From positions 1-13,915 of the forward strand of contig WJXE01000026.1 in the NCBI GenBank assembly GCA_009665115.1: DNA of 13,915 nucleotides. Reading direction: 5' to 3'. The notes beneath the pieces were generated by a model, which saw nothing but the letters and a program-made list of their open reading frames with translations, had not been told where the DNA came from and did no database searches. The stretch is from Nitrosopumilales archaeon. GTDB lineage: Archaea > Thermoproteota > Nitrososphaeria > Nitrososphaerales > Nitrososphaeraceae. Below are positions 1 to 6,394 of this stretch, piece by piece. Positions within the stretch are counted from its first letter, which is position 1; each line of letters begins with the position of its first letter. A program made the position numbers and the translations under genes.

Positions 1-72
1 GCCATAATATTACTTCAGCCTGCCCTCGGTTACCCAGAGCGAGGATTCAAGTACCAATCCGGTAATAGTAAT

Positions 73-80
73 TTTTATAA
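73..80 (+). promoter_or_regulatory. TATA-like box of the small membrane protein gene
   Basis: A T/A-only stretch (tttttataa, 72-80) is centred about 27 bases before the ATG at 104. That is the spacing expected for an archaeal TATA box driving a leaderless transcript. Called by eye. Confidence 0.5.
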
Positions 81-103
81 TAGATGGTTGAACATTATCC
101 GTT

Positions 104-316
104 ATGCTACGAATAAATACTGAAATTATAACTGGAATCGCTTTAATTTTCCTTGCTACCTTATTCATGTACGGTAGCCTATTTTTTAGGGCATGGGCAC
201 TTATCCTTATTGTAGACTATGTTCTGATTGCTATAGGCGGAGGTTTTATCGCACTCGGAGTGTGGACCTTGCGTAATTATGAAAAAGAGAGAACAGAAAA
301 GCCGAGCCATCACTAA
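104..316 (+). CDS. Small two-helix membrane protein, function unknown
   Basis: Encodes 70 residues. Two hydrophobic segments are visible, about residues 9-28 and 32-55, separated by a short FFRAW turn. A charged C-terminal tail follows (KERTEK, ending in two histidines). This is the pattern of a small integral membrane hairpin protein. There are no catalytic motifs and I do not recognise the family. The ATG at 104 is chosen because a TATA-like box lies about 27 bases upstream and no earlier in-frame start is needed. The next gene, a zinc ribbon at 439, has its own promoter, so this gene is probably transcribed alone. The membrane prediction is strong; any function would be a guess. Confidence 0.6.
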   Translation: MLRINTEIITGIALIFLATLFMYGSLFFRAWALILIVDYVLIAIGGGFIALGVWTLRNYEKERTEKPSHH

Positions 317-404
317 ATAACTGTTGACTATGCTATAGATCAACTTTGTGTTGATGGCTTCTGGATGAGTAACGGTTATTGAATAGCATCAGAAAGTGTT
401 GACG

Positions 405-413
405 TTTATAAAA
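405..413 (+). promoter_or_regulatory. Strong TATA box of the first zinc-ribbon gene
   Basis: TTTATAAAA is a near-ideal archaeal TATA box. Its centre lies about 30 bases before the ATG at 439, which predicts a leaderless or nearly leaderless mRNA. It supports the small gene downstream being real. Confidence 0.6.
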
Positions 414-438
414 CAGAGCACCTGTCTTACTATCCGAT

Positions 439-609
439 ATGGGAAGTAGAAGAAGGACTAGAACAAAACCTCAACATATCCAACGCACAGTTGAAGGGCG
501 TTGTCCAAAATGTACAACGATCGTGAGATTTAATGTCTCAGGCCCTGTGGGAGATGAAGTCTATGAATGCACAGGCTGCATGTCGAAGTACCATGTTGAT
601 GATTTGTAG
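439..609 (+). CDS. Small zinc-ribbon protein (56 aa)
   Basis: An ATG-to-TAG frame of 56 residues. It has a basic N-terminus (SRRRTRTK), then CPKC (Cys22 and Cys25), an 18-residue beta-rich stretch, and CTGC (Cys44 and Cys47), ending YHVDDL. Paired CxxC knuckles at this spacing are the signature of a single treble-clef or rubredoxin-like zinc ribbon. Such proteins usually bind nucleic acid or a protein partner; the basic tail would fit nucleic acid, but this is inference. A strong TATA box at 405-413 fits a leaderless start here. The 3' end overlaps a longer antisense frame, which I judge not to be a gene. No closer family is recognised. Confidence 0.65.
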   Translation: MGSRRRTRTKPQHIQRTVEGRCPKCTTIVRFNVSGPVGDEVYECTGCMSKYHVDDL

Positions 610-1191
610 TCTGCCAACTTAGTGTGGGGCTGGCACACAACAGCAAGAATAACAAAATTAACATTCTATACCATTGTGCAAGTACTCTTCCTCCGACGAC
701 GCACAACAACTGCTCTTTTTCCATCAATTTTGCCTGACATTTAAAACTAGGGAAGCCGCAATGTTTTCGAAAGGCTCGCTCTAAAGCCTTTCGAAGTCCG
801 GTGTCGCAACCGTAATCGTTGTTATGCGATCCAACGCAATGAAAGAATTTCTTAATAAAACGAGATGCCATCTCAACCTTTTTGAAACAAAAGTCATGCA
901 ACTGGAACACTGAATCTAGCAACACCGACACAAAGGCAGCCGGATCGTATACCCAGAAGACAATATTGAACTGTTCGAAGCAGTTGTAGAACGGAATGAG
1001 ATGCGCACCCAATTTCAATTAATCTGATGCGTTTCATTGGAATACGAAAAAGCGACCTTTAAAATCTCCACATTTAGCTCACTGATTGGACCTGAATCAA
1101 ATCCAAAACGTTCAATATCATTATTCGTTTGTTTAGATTGATTCGGTCTAAACGATCACATTTTTGTATACCATTCTATCCCTATTAATAG
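610..1191. other. Gene-poor stretch with an open antisense frame
   Basis: About 580 bases with no convincing gene. A frame on the minus strand is open from 1018 to 530. Part of it (LRKALERAFRKHCGFPSFK, around 735-790) faintly resembles the N-terminal region of TnpB-type transposases, whose conserved stretch reads like KAFKNFF...GFPRFK. The rest does not look like TnpB, and its end runs antisense across the zinc-ribbon gene. At most this is a decayed transposon end. The clearest object here is the hairpin at 766-795. A TATA-like stretch near 1161-1171 belongs to the next gene. Confidence 0.3.
766..795. repeat. Perfect 11-bp inverted repeat (hairpin)
   Basis: TTCGAAAGGCT (766-776) and AGCCTTTCGAA (785-795) are exact reverse complements separated by an 8-base loop. 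The stem contains six A-T and five G-C pairs and would be stable in RNA or as extruded DNA. No run of T follows on the plus strand, so a simple terminator is not indicated. It lies in a gene-poor stretch and could be a mobile-element relic, a small RNA, or a protein-binding site. Confidence 0.7.
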
Positions 1192-1452
1192 ATGGTAGAT
1201 AGAATTGACTACGTTGGCAAGGTTTACGTTTACAGCAGCGGTATGTCTGAAGATATCATTAAGGCTAGCAAACAAAAATTGGAAGAATTCGGTGTTAATG
1301 AAAATGATATCGTCATCATTGGACTACCGGAAGGCGTGCCCCAAGGTTCGATTTTAGTGACCATCTGGCCACATTATCTATCTGTTGCGAGGGTAAAGCG
1401 AGTCAGGGAAGGTTCGATCTATGCACCTCAACTATTCAATATCGACCTTTGA
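1192..1452 (+). CDS. Hypothetical protein (86 aa)
   Basis: Encodes 86 residues of mixed alpha/beta character. An N-terminal strand (KVYVYSSG) is followed by a charged helix (SEDIIKASKQKLEEFG), a second strand (DIVIIGLP), a loop EGVPQG, a third strand (SILVTIWP) and a basic stretch (ARVKRVREG). The beta-alpha-beta order suggests a small globular domain. There is no signal peptide, membrane segment or cysteine cluster, and I do not recognise the family. The ATG at 1192 lies about 25 bases after a TATA-like box (tttttgtata, 1161-1170), which favours this start. The next small gene begins 55 bases downstream. Confidence 0.55.
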   Translation: MVDRIDYVGKVYVYSSGMSEDIIKASKQKLEEFGVNENDIVIIGLPEGVPQGSILVTIWPHYLSVARVKRVREGSIYAPQLFNIDL

Positions 1453-1507
1453 TTTAGTCCACTCAGAAAACATTAAAATTCTAATCAGTCCTTTTTTGGA
1501 GCGGCAC

Positions 1508-1657
1508 ATGACGTTAACGTTCTTTTGTAAACGAGGTCGACATGGTGAATGTCCTGGAGAATGGCCCGTGGATGACAGAGGTCGACATGATCATGACTGT
1601 TCTTTTGATATTAAAATGACAAAGTGCATCTGCAATTGCCACAGTGTGGCAGGTTAA
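1508..1657 (+). CDS. Cys/His-rich mini-protein (49 aa), probable metal binder
   Basis: Read from the ATG at 1508 this is a 49-residue protein dense in metal ligands: Cys7, His12, Cys15, His27, His29, Cys31, Cys40, Cys42, Cys44 and His45. The block CKRGRHGECPGEW is followed by HDHDCSFD and a CxCxCH C-terminus. Ten potential ligands in 49 residues strongly suggest one or two structural zinc sites; the C-terminal cluster could also bind another metal. An earlier in-frame ATG at 1421 would add 29 residues, but it overlaps the preceding gene, and a TATA-like ttaaaa at 1473-1478 sits about 32 bases before 1508. An in-frame 12-bp repeat (1533-1544 and 1578-1589) encodes RGRH twice. The family is not recognised. 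Confidence 0.6.
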   Translation: MTLTFFCKRGRHGECPGEWPVDDRGRHDHDCSFDIKMTKCICNCHSVAG

Positions 1658-1694
1658 CTTTTGTTATTATTATCTAATAAAGCAATAATGAGGT

Positions 1695-1853
1695 ATGGAA
1701 CCAACGCCGAAGAATCTGCACAAGGATCTCAGGATTTGTGCTTTTTGCAGCGCCACAATAGATGAGAATAAGAGCATCTGCTACAGCTGTAGAACTAGAT
1801 ATCATCTCAGCGCCTATGAGCCTCAAAATGACGGATGTGGCTGTGATGAGTAA
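1695..1853 (+). CDS. Small zinc-ribbon protein (52 aa)
   Basis: An ATG-to-TAA frame of 52 residues with CAFC (Cys15, Cys18) and CYSC (Cys29, Cys32), followed by a C-terminal CGC (Cys48, Cys50) and DE. The two CxxC knuckles 10 residues apart describe a minimal zinc ribbon of the kind found in many tiny archaeal proteins. GAGGT lies immediately before the ATG, very close for a ribosome-binding site; an A/T-rich stretch near 1663-1672 is a weaker TATA candidate. It follows the Cys/His-rich gene by 37 bases and may share its transcript. It converges with the dephospho-CoA kinase gene, whose end lies 120 bases away. The specific function is unknown. Confidence 0.55.
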   Translation: MEPTPKNLHKDLRICAFCSATIDENKSICYSCRTRYHLSAYEPQNDGCGCDE

Positions 1854-1973
1854 TCGTCTTACGCTCCTAATCTACGCGGTGCAGAAACGAAGAGTTGATA
1901 TACATAGATGGCGCCGGGCTGTATGCTCAGGGGTCAGAAAGTGGTATATACAATCACCTTTTCGGATTGAAAA

Positions 1974-2528
1974 TCATTCAGCCACCGCGTCATCATATCC
2001 CCCTATCCAGTCAATTCCTAAACTCTCCATTAAGTCTTTGGCCCTTTTACGTGTCTCAGAATCGATCTTAACTATAACAATCCCTTTGAACGGCTGTCCG
2101 TACATAACGATTGAGCCATATGGAACCAGTAGAAAAATTGGCAAAGCTAGAAGGTCCTCCTCGCCCTCAACAATGACTCTCACCGGATTAGTACTACTCG
2201 CTTTTATTGCATCCCGTAACACTTGAACTGCTCCTTTTGAAATAGTCCCGGCAGGATTCGAACATCTGAGTTGCAATACCTGATTTTGTAAAAGCAAGTC
2301 ACCTCCAGCTGTTCTGCGTTGTACTCGTCTCTCTCTGCCATCTACAACGCATACGCTAGGAATGATGCCATACAAAGTCACACGATCGGTTGTAGCATCA
2401 CCAACCGAAACAATCAACTTGGCATGTTTTACCGAACTGTATAACTTCACCTTGCTGACACTCTTGTTTTCAAGAAGTAAGCCAAATGGTTCTTTTAGGA
2501 TACGAAGATTTTCAGGACTGAGGAACAT
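1974..2528 (-). CDS. GTP-dependent dephospho-CoA kinase (DUF359 family)
   Basis: 184 residues, the usual length of the archaeal DUF359 family. Members shown to be active phosphorylate dephospho-CoA with GTP, the last step of CoA synthesis, replacing bacterial CoaE. Family landmarks appear in order: GDATTDR (43-49), VDGRERR (62-68), NPAGTIS (91-97), EGEEDLLALP (121-130) and YGQPFKGIV (143-151). Acidic residues in these blocks are the expected metal and nucleotide ligands. The ATG lies inside the 3' end of mrp (17-bp overlap) and no separate promoter is visible, so the pair is probably co-transcribed and translationally coupled. The protein is soluble, with no signal or membrane segment. The family call is firm; activity is inferred from the family. 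Confidence 0.88.
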   Translation of the reverse strand: MFLSPENLRILKEPFGLLLENKSVSKVKLYSSVKHAKLIVSVGDATTDRVTLYGIIPSVCVVDGRERRVQRRTAGGDLLLQNQVLQLRCSNPAGTISKGAVQVLRDAIKASSTNPVRVIVEGEEDLLALPIFLLVPYGSIVMYGQPFKGIVIVKIDSETRKRAKDLMESLGIDWIGGYDDAVAE

Positions 2529-3642
2529 TTTGGGGTTCAGTTTGACTTACCGTATCGTTACGAGGGCGTCCCTCCGCCTCAGTCTCTTCCAAAGCCTTCA
2601 ACTCAGCTGCAATAACACTAATCCTCCCCGCTACCGTTTTGGCAGCATTGGTAAACGCATTAGCCTGAATCGAACCAGGTTCTGACAGAATTATTGGTTT
2701 GCCTGTATCACTTCCCTCCATAATCTGCGGGTGAAGTGGTATTTCCCCCACGAAAGGGACGTTGAATTTCTCGCTGACCCTCTGACCGCCTCCTTTGCCA
2801 AAGATATGGATCCGTTCCTGGCAGTTCGGGCATTCGAGGTGGCTCATGTTCTCAATCACCCCTATGATAGGAACATTTAGTTTGTTAAACATGCCAATTG
2901 CCTTCACCGCAACATTCATGGCAACTTCCTGGGGAGTAGTTACGATAAGTATCCCTGTAATTGGTATTGTCTGTGCCATTGTCAGAGGCGCGTCACCCGT
3001 GCCGGGTGGCAAGTCTATTATCAAATAGTCGAGGTCGCCCCAGTTAACGTCAGTCAAGAATTGTTTGACAATGCCGGAAACTATTGGGCCTCTGTATATT
3101 CCGGCCTGCTGGGACTGTTCATAGAAAAATCCCATTGATATTACTTTGACTCCATCTGAAATAATCGGCTGAATCTTGTTATTGGTAACTTCAGGGGTTT
3201 GCTTAAGACCAAGCATCAGCGGCACGCTAGGGCCATAAACATCAGCATCCAGTAATCCCACTTTTGCGCCGGTCTTTGCTAGTGTTAGCGCCAAGTTTAC
3301 GGAGACAGTAGTCTTTCCGACGCCTCCCTTACCACTCGCGACCGCTATTATATTTTTAACGCCGGGCAGTATCTCATCCATAGAGATGGCGCGGCCCTCC
3401 ATGACTCGTGCCGTAACTTTCAGGTTTAGTTCTGTCTCGCCTATACTCGCTATAGCGTTCCTGACATCCTGCTCTATTTCGCTATTAAAGGGACAAGCGG
3501 GAGTCGTGAGCTCAAGAGTAAACGCCACTTTCCCGTCATTAATTGCTAGATCTTTAACCATCCCCATCGATACAATATCTTTATGCAACTCTGGATCTAC
3601 AACTTTCTTCAATGAAGACATTACTTGATCTACGGTAACCAT
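2512..3642 (-). CDS. mrp: Mrp/NBP35-family Fe-S cluster carrier ATPase
   Basis: 376 residues from the chosen start. An N-terminal MIP18/DUF59 domain (about 1-85, conserved DPEL at 16-19 and TTPAC with Cys50) is followed by a ParA/MinD-like ATPase. The ATPase shows a deviant P-loop SGKGGVGKT (103-111), LLDADVYGPS (130-139), the DLPPGTGD switch (210-217) and CPNC (271-274), which in this family bridges a [4Fe-4S] cluster between two subunits. It acts in the cytosol, loading Fe-S clusters onto apoproteins. An upstream in-frame ATG at 3696 would add 18 residues but lies upstream of the TATA box at 3672-3680, so 3642 is preferred. Its 3' end overlaps the dephospho-CoA kinase gene. Confidence 0.95.
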   Translation of the reverse strand: MVTVDQVMSSLKKVVDPELHKDIVSMGMVKDLAINDGKVAFTLELTTPACPFNSEIEQDVRNAIASIGETELNLKVTARVMEGRAISMDEILPGVKNIIAVASGKGGVGKTTVSVNLALTLAKTGAKVGLLDADVYGPSVPLMLGLKQTPEVTNNKIQPIISDGVKVISMGFFYEQSQQAGIYRGPIVSGIVKQFLTDVNWGDLDYLIIDLPPGTGDAPLTMAQTIPITGILIVTTPQEVAMNVAVKAIGMFNKLNVPIIGVIENMSHLECPNCQERIHIFGKGGGQRVSEKFNVPFVGEIPLHPQIMEGSDTGKPIILSEPGSIQANAFTNAAKTVAGRISVIAAELKALEETEAEGRPRNDTVSQTEPQNVPQS

Positions 3643-3671
3643 GCTGGGATAATGCAAATTCGTTGATACTG

Positions 3672-3680
3672 TATTTAAAT
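3672..3680 (-). promoter_or_regulatory. TATA box of mrp
   Basis: On the minus strand this reads ATTTAAATA, centred about 34 bases before the ATG at 3642. It places transcription start just before that codon and argues against the longer frame starting at 3696. Confidence 0.6.
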
Positions 3681-3727
3681 GATACACCCAAGCCAAAACA
3701 AAATTTTGGGCTCTGTTGACTTCACCT

Positions 3728-3737
3728 GTTTATATCA
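3728..3737 (+). promoter_or_regulatory. TATA-like box before the broken small gene
   Basis: GTTTATATCA is a good TATA match, about 24 bases before the ATG at 3756. A promoter at leaderless spacing supports the view that the interrupted reading frames downstream were once a gene. Confidence 0.45.
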
Positions 3738-3755
3738 GTTGTTATCGAAGCTCTT

Positions 3756-4149
3756 ATGACAGAAATTGATTTTCTTTGCAACGCTCTCAGATCCGACTCA
3801 GAAGAGTTGATTTCTTGGAGAAATATGTGCATATTCTAAGCAATTCAGTAGTATTTCTTGACGGAAAAATTAAGAGATCGATCTTACTCAAACGCAAATA
3901 AACTAAGCGAAAGAGGAACAAGCACAATTACCATAAATAGAGGACGCTTACAGCGATTGAACTATGAGATGTTAGATTCATTTCGAACTCAGATGGATTG
4001 ACTATTTTGACTTCTCTGACAGCATTAAAATAAGAATGCCCATTTCAGGTCATGAAGAGCTAATGGCCCTGTCTAGAATTGCAAGCACGTGTTGGACAAA
4101 TCCTCCCCAACTGAATCCCAACAACGGAACAACGGAATCAAACAACTAA
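3756..4149 (+). pseudogene. Small protein gene broken by frameshifts (about 130 codons)
   Basis: Protein-like segments follow one another in changing frames. The ATG at 3756 starts MTEIDFLCNALRSDSEELIS. A +2 frame from about 3815 gives LEKYVHILSNSVVFLDGKI. The first frame returns (3852-3999) with NKLSERGTSTITINRGRLQ and MLDSFRTQMD. The third frame (about 3997-4149) gives IDYFDFSDSIKIRMPISGHE and ends at TAA. Joined, this makes a plausible soluble alpha/beta protein of about 130 residues. It reminds me of small proteins common in soil Nitrososphaeria, but I cannot name a family with confidence. At least two or three indels would be needed, so either the gene is decayed or the assembly has errors here. 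A TATA-like box at leaderless spacing supports a former gene. Confidence 0.5.
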
Positions 4150-4234
4150 TGGTTCAACAGCCCAAAATTTTGCACTTGCTTTCCCAGAAACTCAAAAAAG
4201 TTAAATCATCTATGAATTTTAAAACGTACCCATA

Positions 4235-5272
4235 ATGACCAACAAGGTAAGAGTGGCTTTGATAGGAGTGGGCAACGCCAGCAGTATATTTGTTCAAGGT
4301 CTCGATTATTACGCAAAGCCCAACAACACTAGCGGTTTATGGCACAAAAAAATTGGTGGACTCAAACCATCAGACGTAAAGGTTGTGGCAGCATTCGATA
4401 TCGATCCCACCAAAGTTGGTAAGGATCTTAACGATGTAGTTAATGGACGACCCAAAAAATATCATAGTGTCAGAGGCTCGAGCATTAACATACAGGCAGG
4501 GATGTTGTCAGATGCGCCTCCTTTTCCTTTTAGGTCGGAAAATACGATAACTTCCTCGCATAAAGAATTTGGCGAAATGTTGGAGAATTCAGAGACAAAT
4601 GTCGTTATAAATCTGATTTCTTCGGGCTTGGATAGAACGGCGAGGGATTATGCAGACGCTTCCCTTGATGCAGGCTTACCTTTCATCAACGCAACTCCGA
4701 CAAAAATTGCAGGTAATGATGTTTTTTCAAAAAAATTTGGGGAAAAGAAAATGCCGCTGGTGGGAGACGATCTGCTAAGCCAGCTGGGAGGAACAGCACT
4801 TCATAAGGGGATCATAGACTTTCTGGTGGAACGAGGTGCATTAGTGAGAAAGAGTTACCAGCTTGATGTGGGTGGCAATACGGACACTCAAAACACGATG
4901 GCTGAGAGAACAAAAATGGCCAAGCGCAAGATCAAAACTAAGAGTATAGCCATTGAGGCGCCGTACAATTTTGAATCTGTGGCAGGCACTACAGAATATA
5001 CTGATTTTCTCCGAGATTCGAGAAACAGCTACTATTGGGTGTCCAGCGAGGGCTTTCTTGGCAGTAATATCGTTATCGATATGATGTTGCAGACAAGTGA
5101 TGGAGCAAATGCCGGAAATGTTGTATTGGACGTGGTAAGAGCCGTATATGCGCACCACAATCGCAAGGTGAAAAACGGCTGCGAGCTAATTTGTGGATAC
5201 GGATTCAAAGACCCACCCGTGAAGTACAAAATTCGAGACGCTTATAGAAATTTCATTGAGGCCTTTACATAA
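4235..5272 (+). CDS. ino1: Myo-inositol-1-phosphate synthase
   Basis: 345 residues, typical of the short archaeal form. It converts D-glucose 6-phosphate to 1L-myo-inositol 1-phosphate using NAD in an oxidation-aldol-reduction cycle, feeding archaeal inositol phospholipids. An N-terminal Rossmann motif (GVGNAS from residue 11) is followed by FDID, and by the family signatures NATPTKIAGN, GDDLLSQLGGT and GGNTDTQNTM. The lysine-rich run KRKIKTKSIAIEAP carries the lysines expected near the active site. GANAGNVVLDVVRA near the C-terminus matches the end of the Rossmann domain. The ATG at 4235 has a TATA candidate (ttaaat, 4201-4206) about 31 bases upstream. There is no signal peptide. It stands alone, with about 260 non-coding bases after it. 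Confidence 0.93.
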   Translation: MTNKVRVALIGVGNASSIFVQGLDYYAKPNNTSGLWHKKIGGLKPSDVKVVAAFDIDPTKVGKDLNDVVNGRPKKYHSVRGSSINIQAGMLSDAPPFPFRSENTITSSHKEFGEMLENSETNVVINLISSGLDRTARDYADASLDAGLPFINATPTKIAGNDVFSKKFGEKKMPLVGDDLLSQLGGTALHKGIIDFLVERGALVRKSYQLDVGGNTDTQNTMAERTKMAKRKIKTKSIAIEAPYNFESVAGTTEYTDFLRDSRNSYYWVSSEGFLGSNIVIDMMLQTSDGANAGNVVLDVVRAVYAHHNRKVKNGCELICGYGFKDPPVKYKIRDAYRNFIEAFT

Positions 5273-5362
5273 TTTGCTACCAGGTCCAGTGTTGCTATAT
5301 TTTGTTAAGGAAAGTTAGACAAACACCATCTTGCTCTTCAGAATATTCCCAGTCTATATGAG

Positions 5363-5507
5363 GTCGAAATTGTATATCCCTATTTTTTACAACAATTGCC
5401 TCCTCCCAAATTTAGATGTAGAAAATGTACATCATAGCACGCAAGTTCTTGAGTATACAACAGCAAACGGTCTCTATTTCCTGTGAATACAAGTCGAAAA
5501 TGTATTA
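5363..5507 (+). promoter_or_regulatory. Three-copy direct repeat upstream of thi4
   Basis: A 15-base motif occurs three times in the same orientation before thi4: gtcgaaattgtatat (5363-5377), gtagaaaatgtacat (5418-5432) and gtcgaaaatgtatta (5493-5507). The starts are 55 and 75 bases apart. The consensus is about GTcGAAAaTGTAtat. The last copy runs into the presumed TATA box. The arrangement suggests binding sites for a transcription factor, or repeated promoter elements. I see no TPP-riboswitch core. Confidence 0.45.
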
Positions 5508-5509
5508 AT
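5501..5509 (+). promoter_or_regulatory. TATA-like box of thi4
   Basis: TGTATTAAT, centred about 28 bases before the ATG at 5533, fits a leaderless thi4 transcript. It overlaps the third copy of the upstream repeat, so a protein bound there would compete with or help TBP. Confidence 0.45.
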
Positions 5510-5532
5510 TACCTTTCAAGAAACATTGGTAC

Positions 5533-6345
5533 ATGGCAAAGATCTTCGCAGACGTGACCGAGACAGAAATAACTAGGACTATATCAATGATGTTTAATGA
5601 AACGATCAATGAATATGCAAATTGTGATGTAATAATCATCGGGGCTGGACCTGCCGGTTTGACTGCGAGCAGAGAGCTTGGAAGGATGGGTGCTCGAACG
5701 CTAGTCATTGAGCAAAATAATTACTTAGGTGGTGGATACTGGGTCGGCGGATATATGATGAACCCGGTAACGGTTAGGGCTCCGGCACAAAAGGTATGGG
5801 ATGAACTAGGAGTTCCCTATCGCAGAATCAATGACGGACTTTATGCTACCTGGGGGCCGCATGCGTGTTCAAAGCTAGTAGCTGCTGCGTGTGATGCTGG
5901 GGTGCGATTCCTGCAGCTAACGAAGTTCGACGACCTTGTAATGAAGAACAAGCGAGTTTGCGGTGTGGTTGTTAACTGGATGCCGGTCTCCGCTCTACCT
6001 AGGAATATTACTTGTGTTGATCCGATCGGCCTAGAATGCAAGATTGTTATCGATGCATCGGGTCATGACTCGGTCGCTGTCAAGCGCTTGATGGACCGTG
6101 GATATGTAAAGTGGAAGGGAATGGATCCGATGTGGGTTGAAGGAAGCGAGGACGCAGTGGTCAATTACACAGACGAGGTTTTTCCTGGCTTAATCGCTAG
6201 CGGGATGTCGGTCACAGAGACACATGGCCTACCACGCATGGGTCCGACATTCGGGTCGATGTTATTGTCAGGTAAAAAAGCTGCAGAAGTTGCCATGGGC
6301 AAGCTAAAAGAAATGCCAGATTCACCTAAGCTAAAGGTAAAGTAG
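5533..6345 (+). CDS. thi4: Thiamine thiazole synthase (Thi4), cysteine-type
   Basis: 270 residues, normal for archaeal Thi4. The enzyme builds the thiazole half of thiamine from NAD and glycine plus a sulfur source. An N-terminal dinucleotide-binding motif GAGPAGLTA (37-45) is followed by VIEQN (58-62), LGGGYWVGG (65-73) and a C-terminal GLPRMGPTFGSMLLSGKKAA typical of the family. At the sulfur-donor position, the residue two before the conserved DP (CVDP, 161-164), there is Cys161. Yeast Thi4 has its sacrificed cysteine there (Cys205), whereas methanogen enzymes that use free sulfide have histidine. By homology this would be a single-turnover, self-sacrificing enzyme. A metzincin-like gene follows after 49 bases with no promoter of its own. 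Confidence 0.93.
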   Translation: MAKIFADVTETEITRTISMMFNETINEYANCDVIIIGAGPAGLTASRELGRMGARTLVIEQNNYLGGGYWVGGYMMNPVTVRAPAQKVWDELGVPYRRINDGLYATWGPHACSKLVAAACDAGVRFLQLTKFDDLVMKNKRVCGVVVNWMPVSALPRNITCVDPIGLECKIVIDASGHDSVAVKRLMDRGYVKWKGMDPMWVEGSEDAVVNYTDEVFPGLIASGMSVTETHGLPRMGPTFGSMLLSGKKAAEVAMGKLKEMPDSPKLKVK

Positions 6346-6394
6346 GATAGCACGGTAGACGAGGCCATCTGCAACTGTAGCTGCAAGTCTCTTG

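Noticed and set aside
530..1018. Long minus-strand frame (162 codons) with a TnpB-like patch
   Set aside because: Only about 20 residues resemble TnpB and these coincide with the DNA hairpin. The rest is compositionally odd, and the frame runs antisense across the better supported zinc-ribbon gene.
1762..2226. Plus-strand 154-codon frame
   Set aside because: Most of it is the antisense shadow of the dephospho-CoA kinase gene, and its start lies inside the second zinc-ribbon gene.
2250..2263. tRNA-like ggcaggattcgaac (reverse of a T-arm end)
   Set aside because: The flanks cannot form a T-stem or acceptor stem, and the segment codes for the conserved NPAGTIS region of the dephospho-CoA kinase.
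4149..4235. 28-codon ORF overlapping the ino1 ATG as TAATG
   Set aside because: Too short, no promoter at suitable spacing and no protein-like pattern; the overlap is probably chance.
5273..5532. Possible TPP riboswitch before thi4
   Set aside because: I could not find the conserved CUGAGA and ACCUGAUC-type core elements; the direct repeats and TATA box account for the visible signal.
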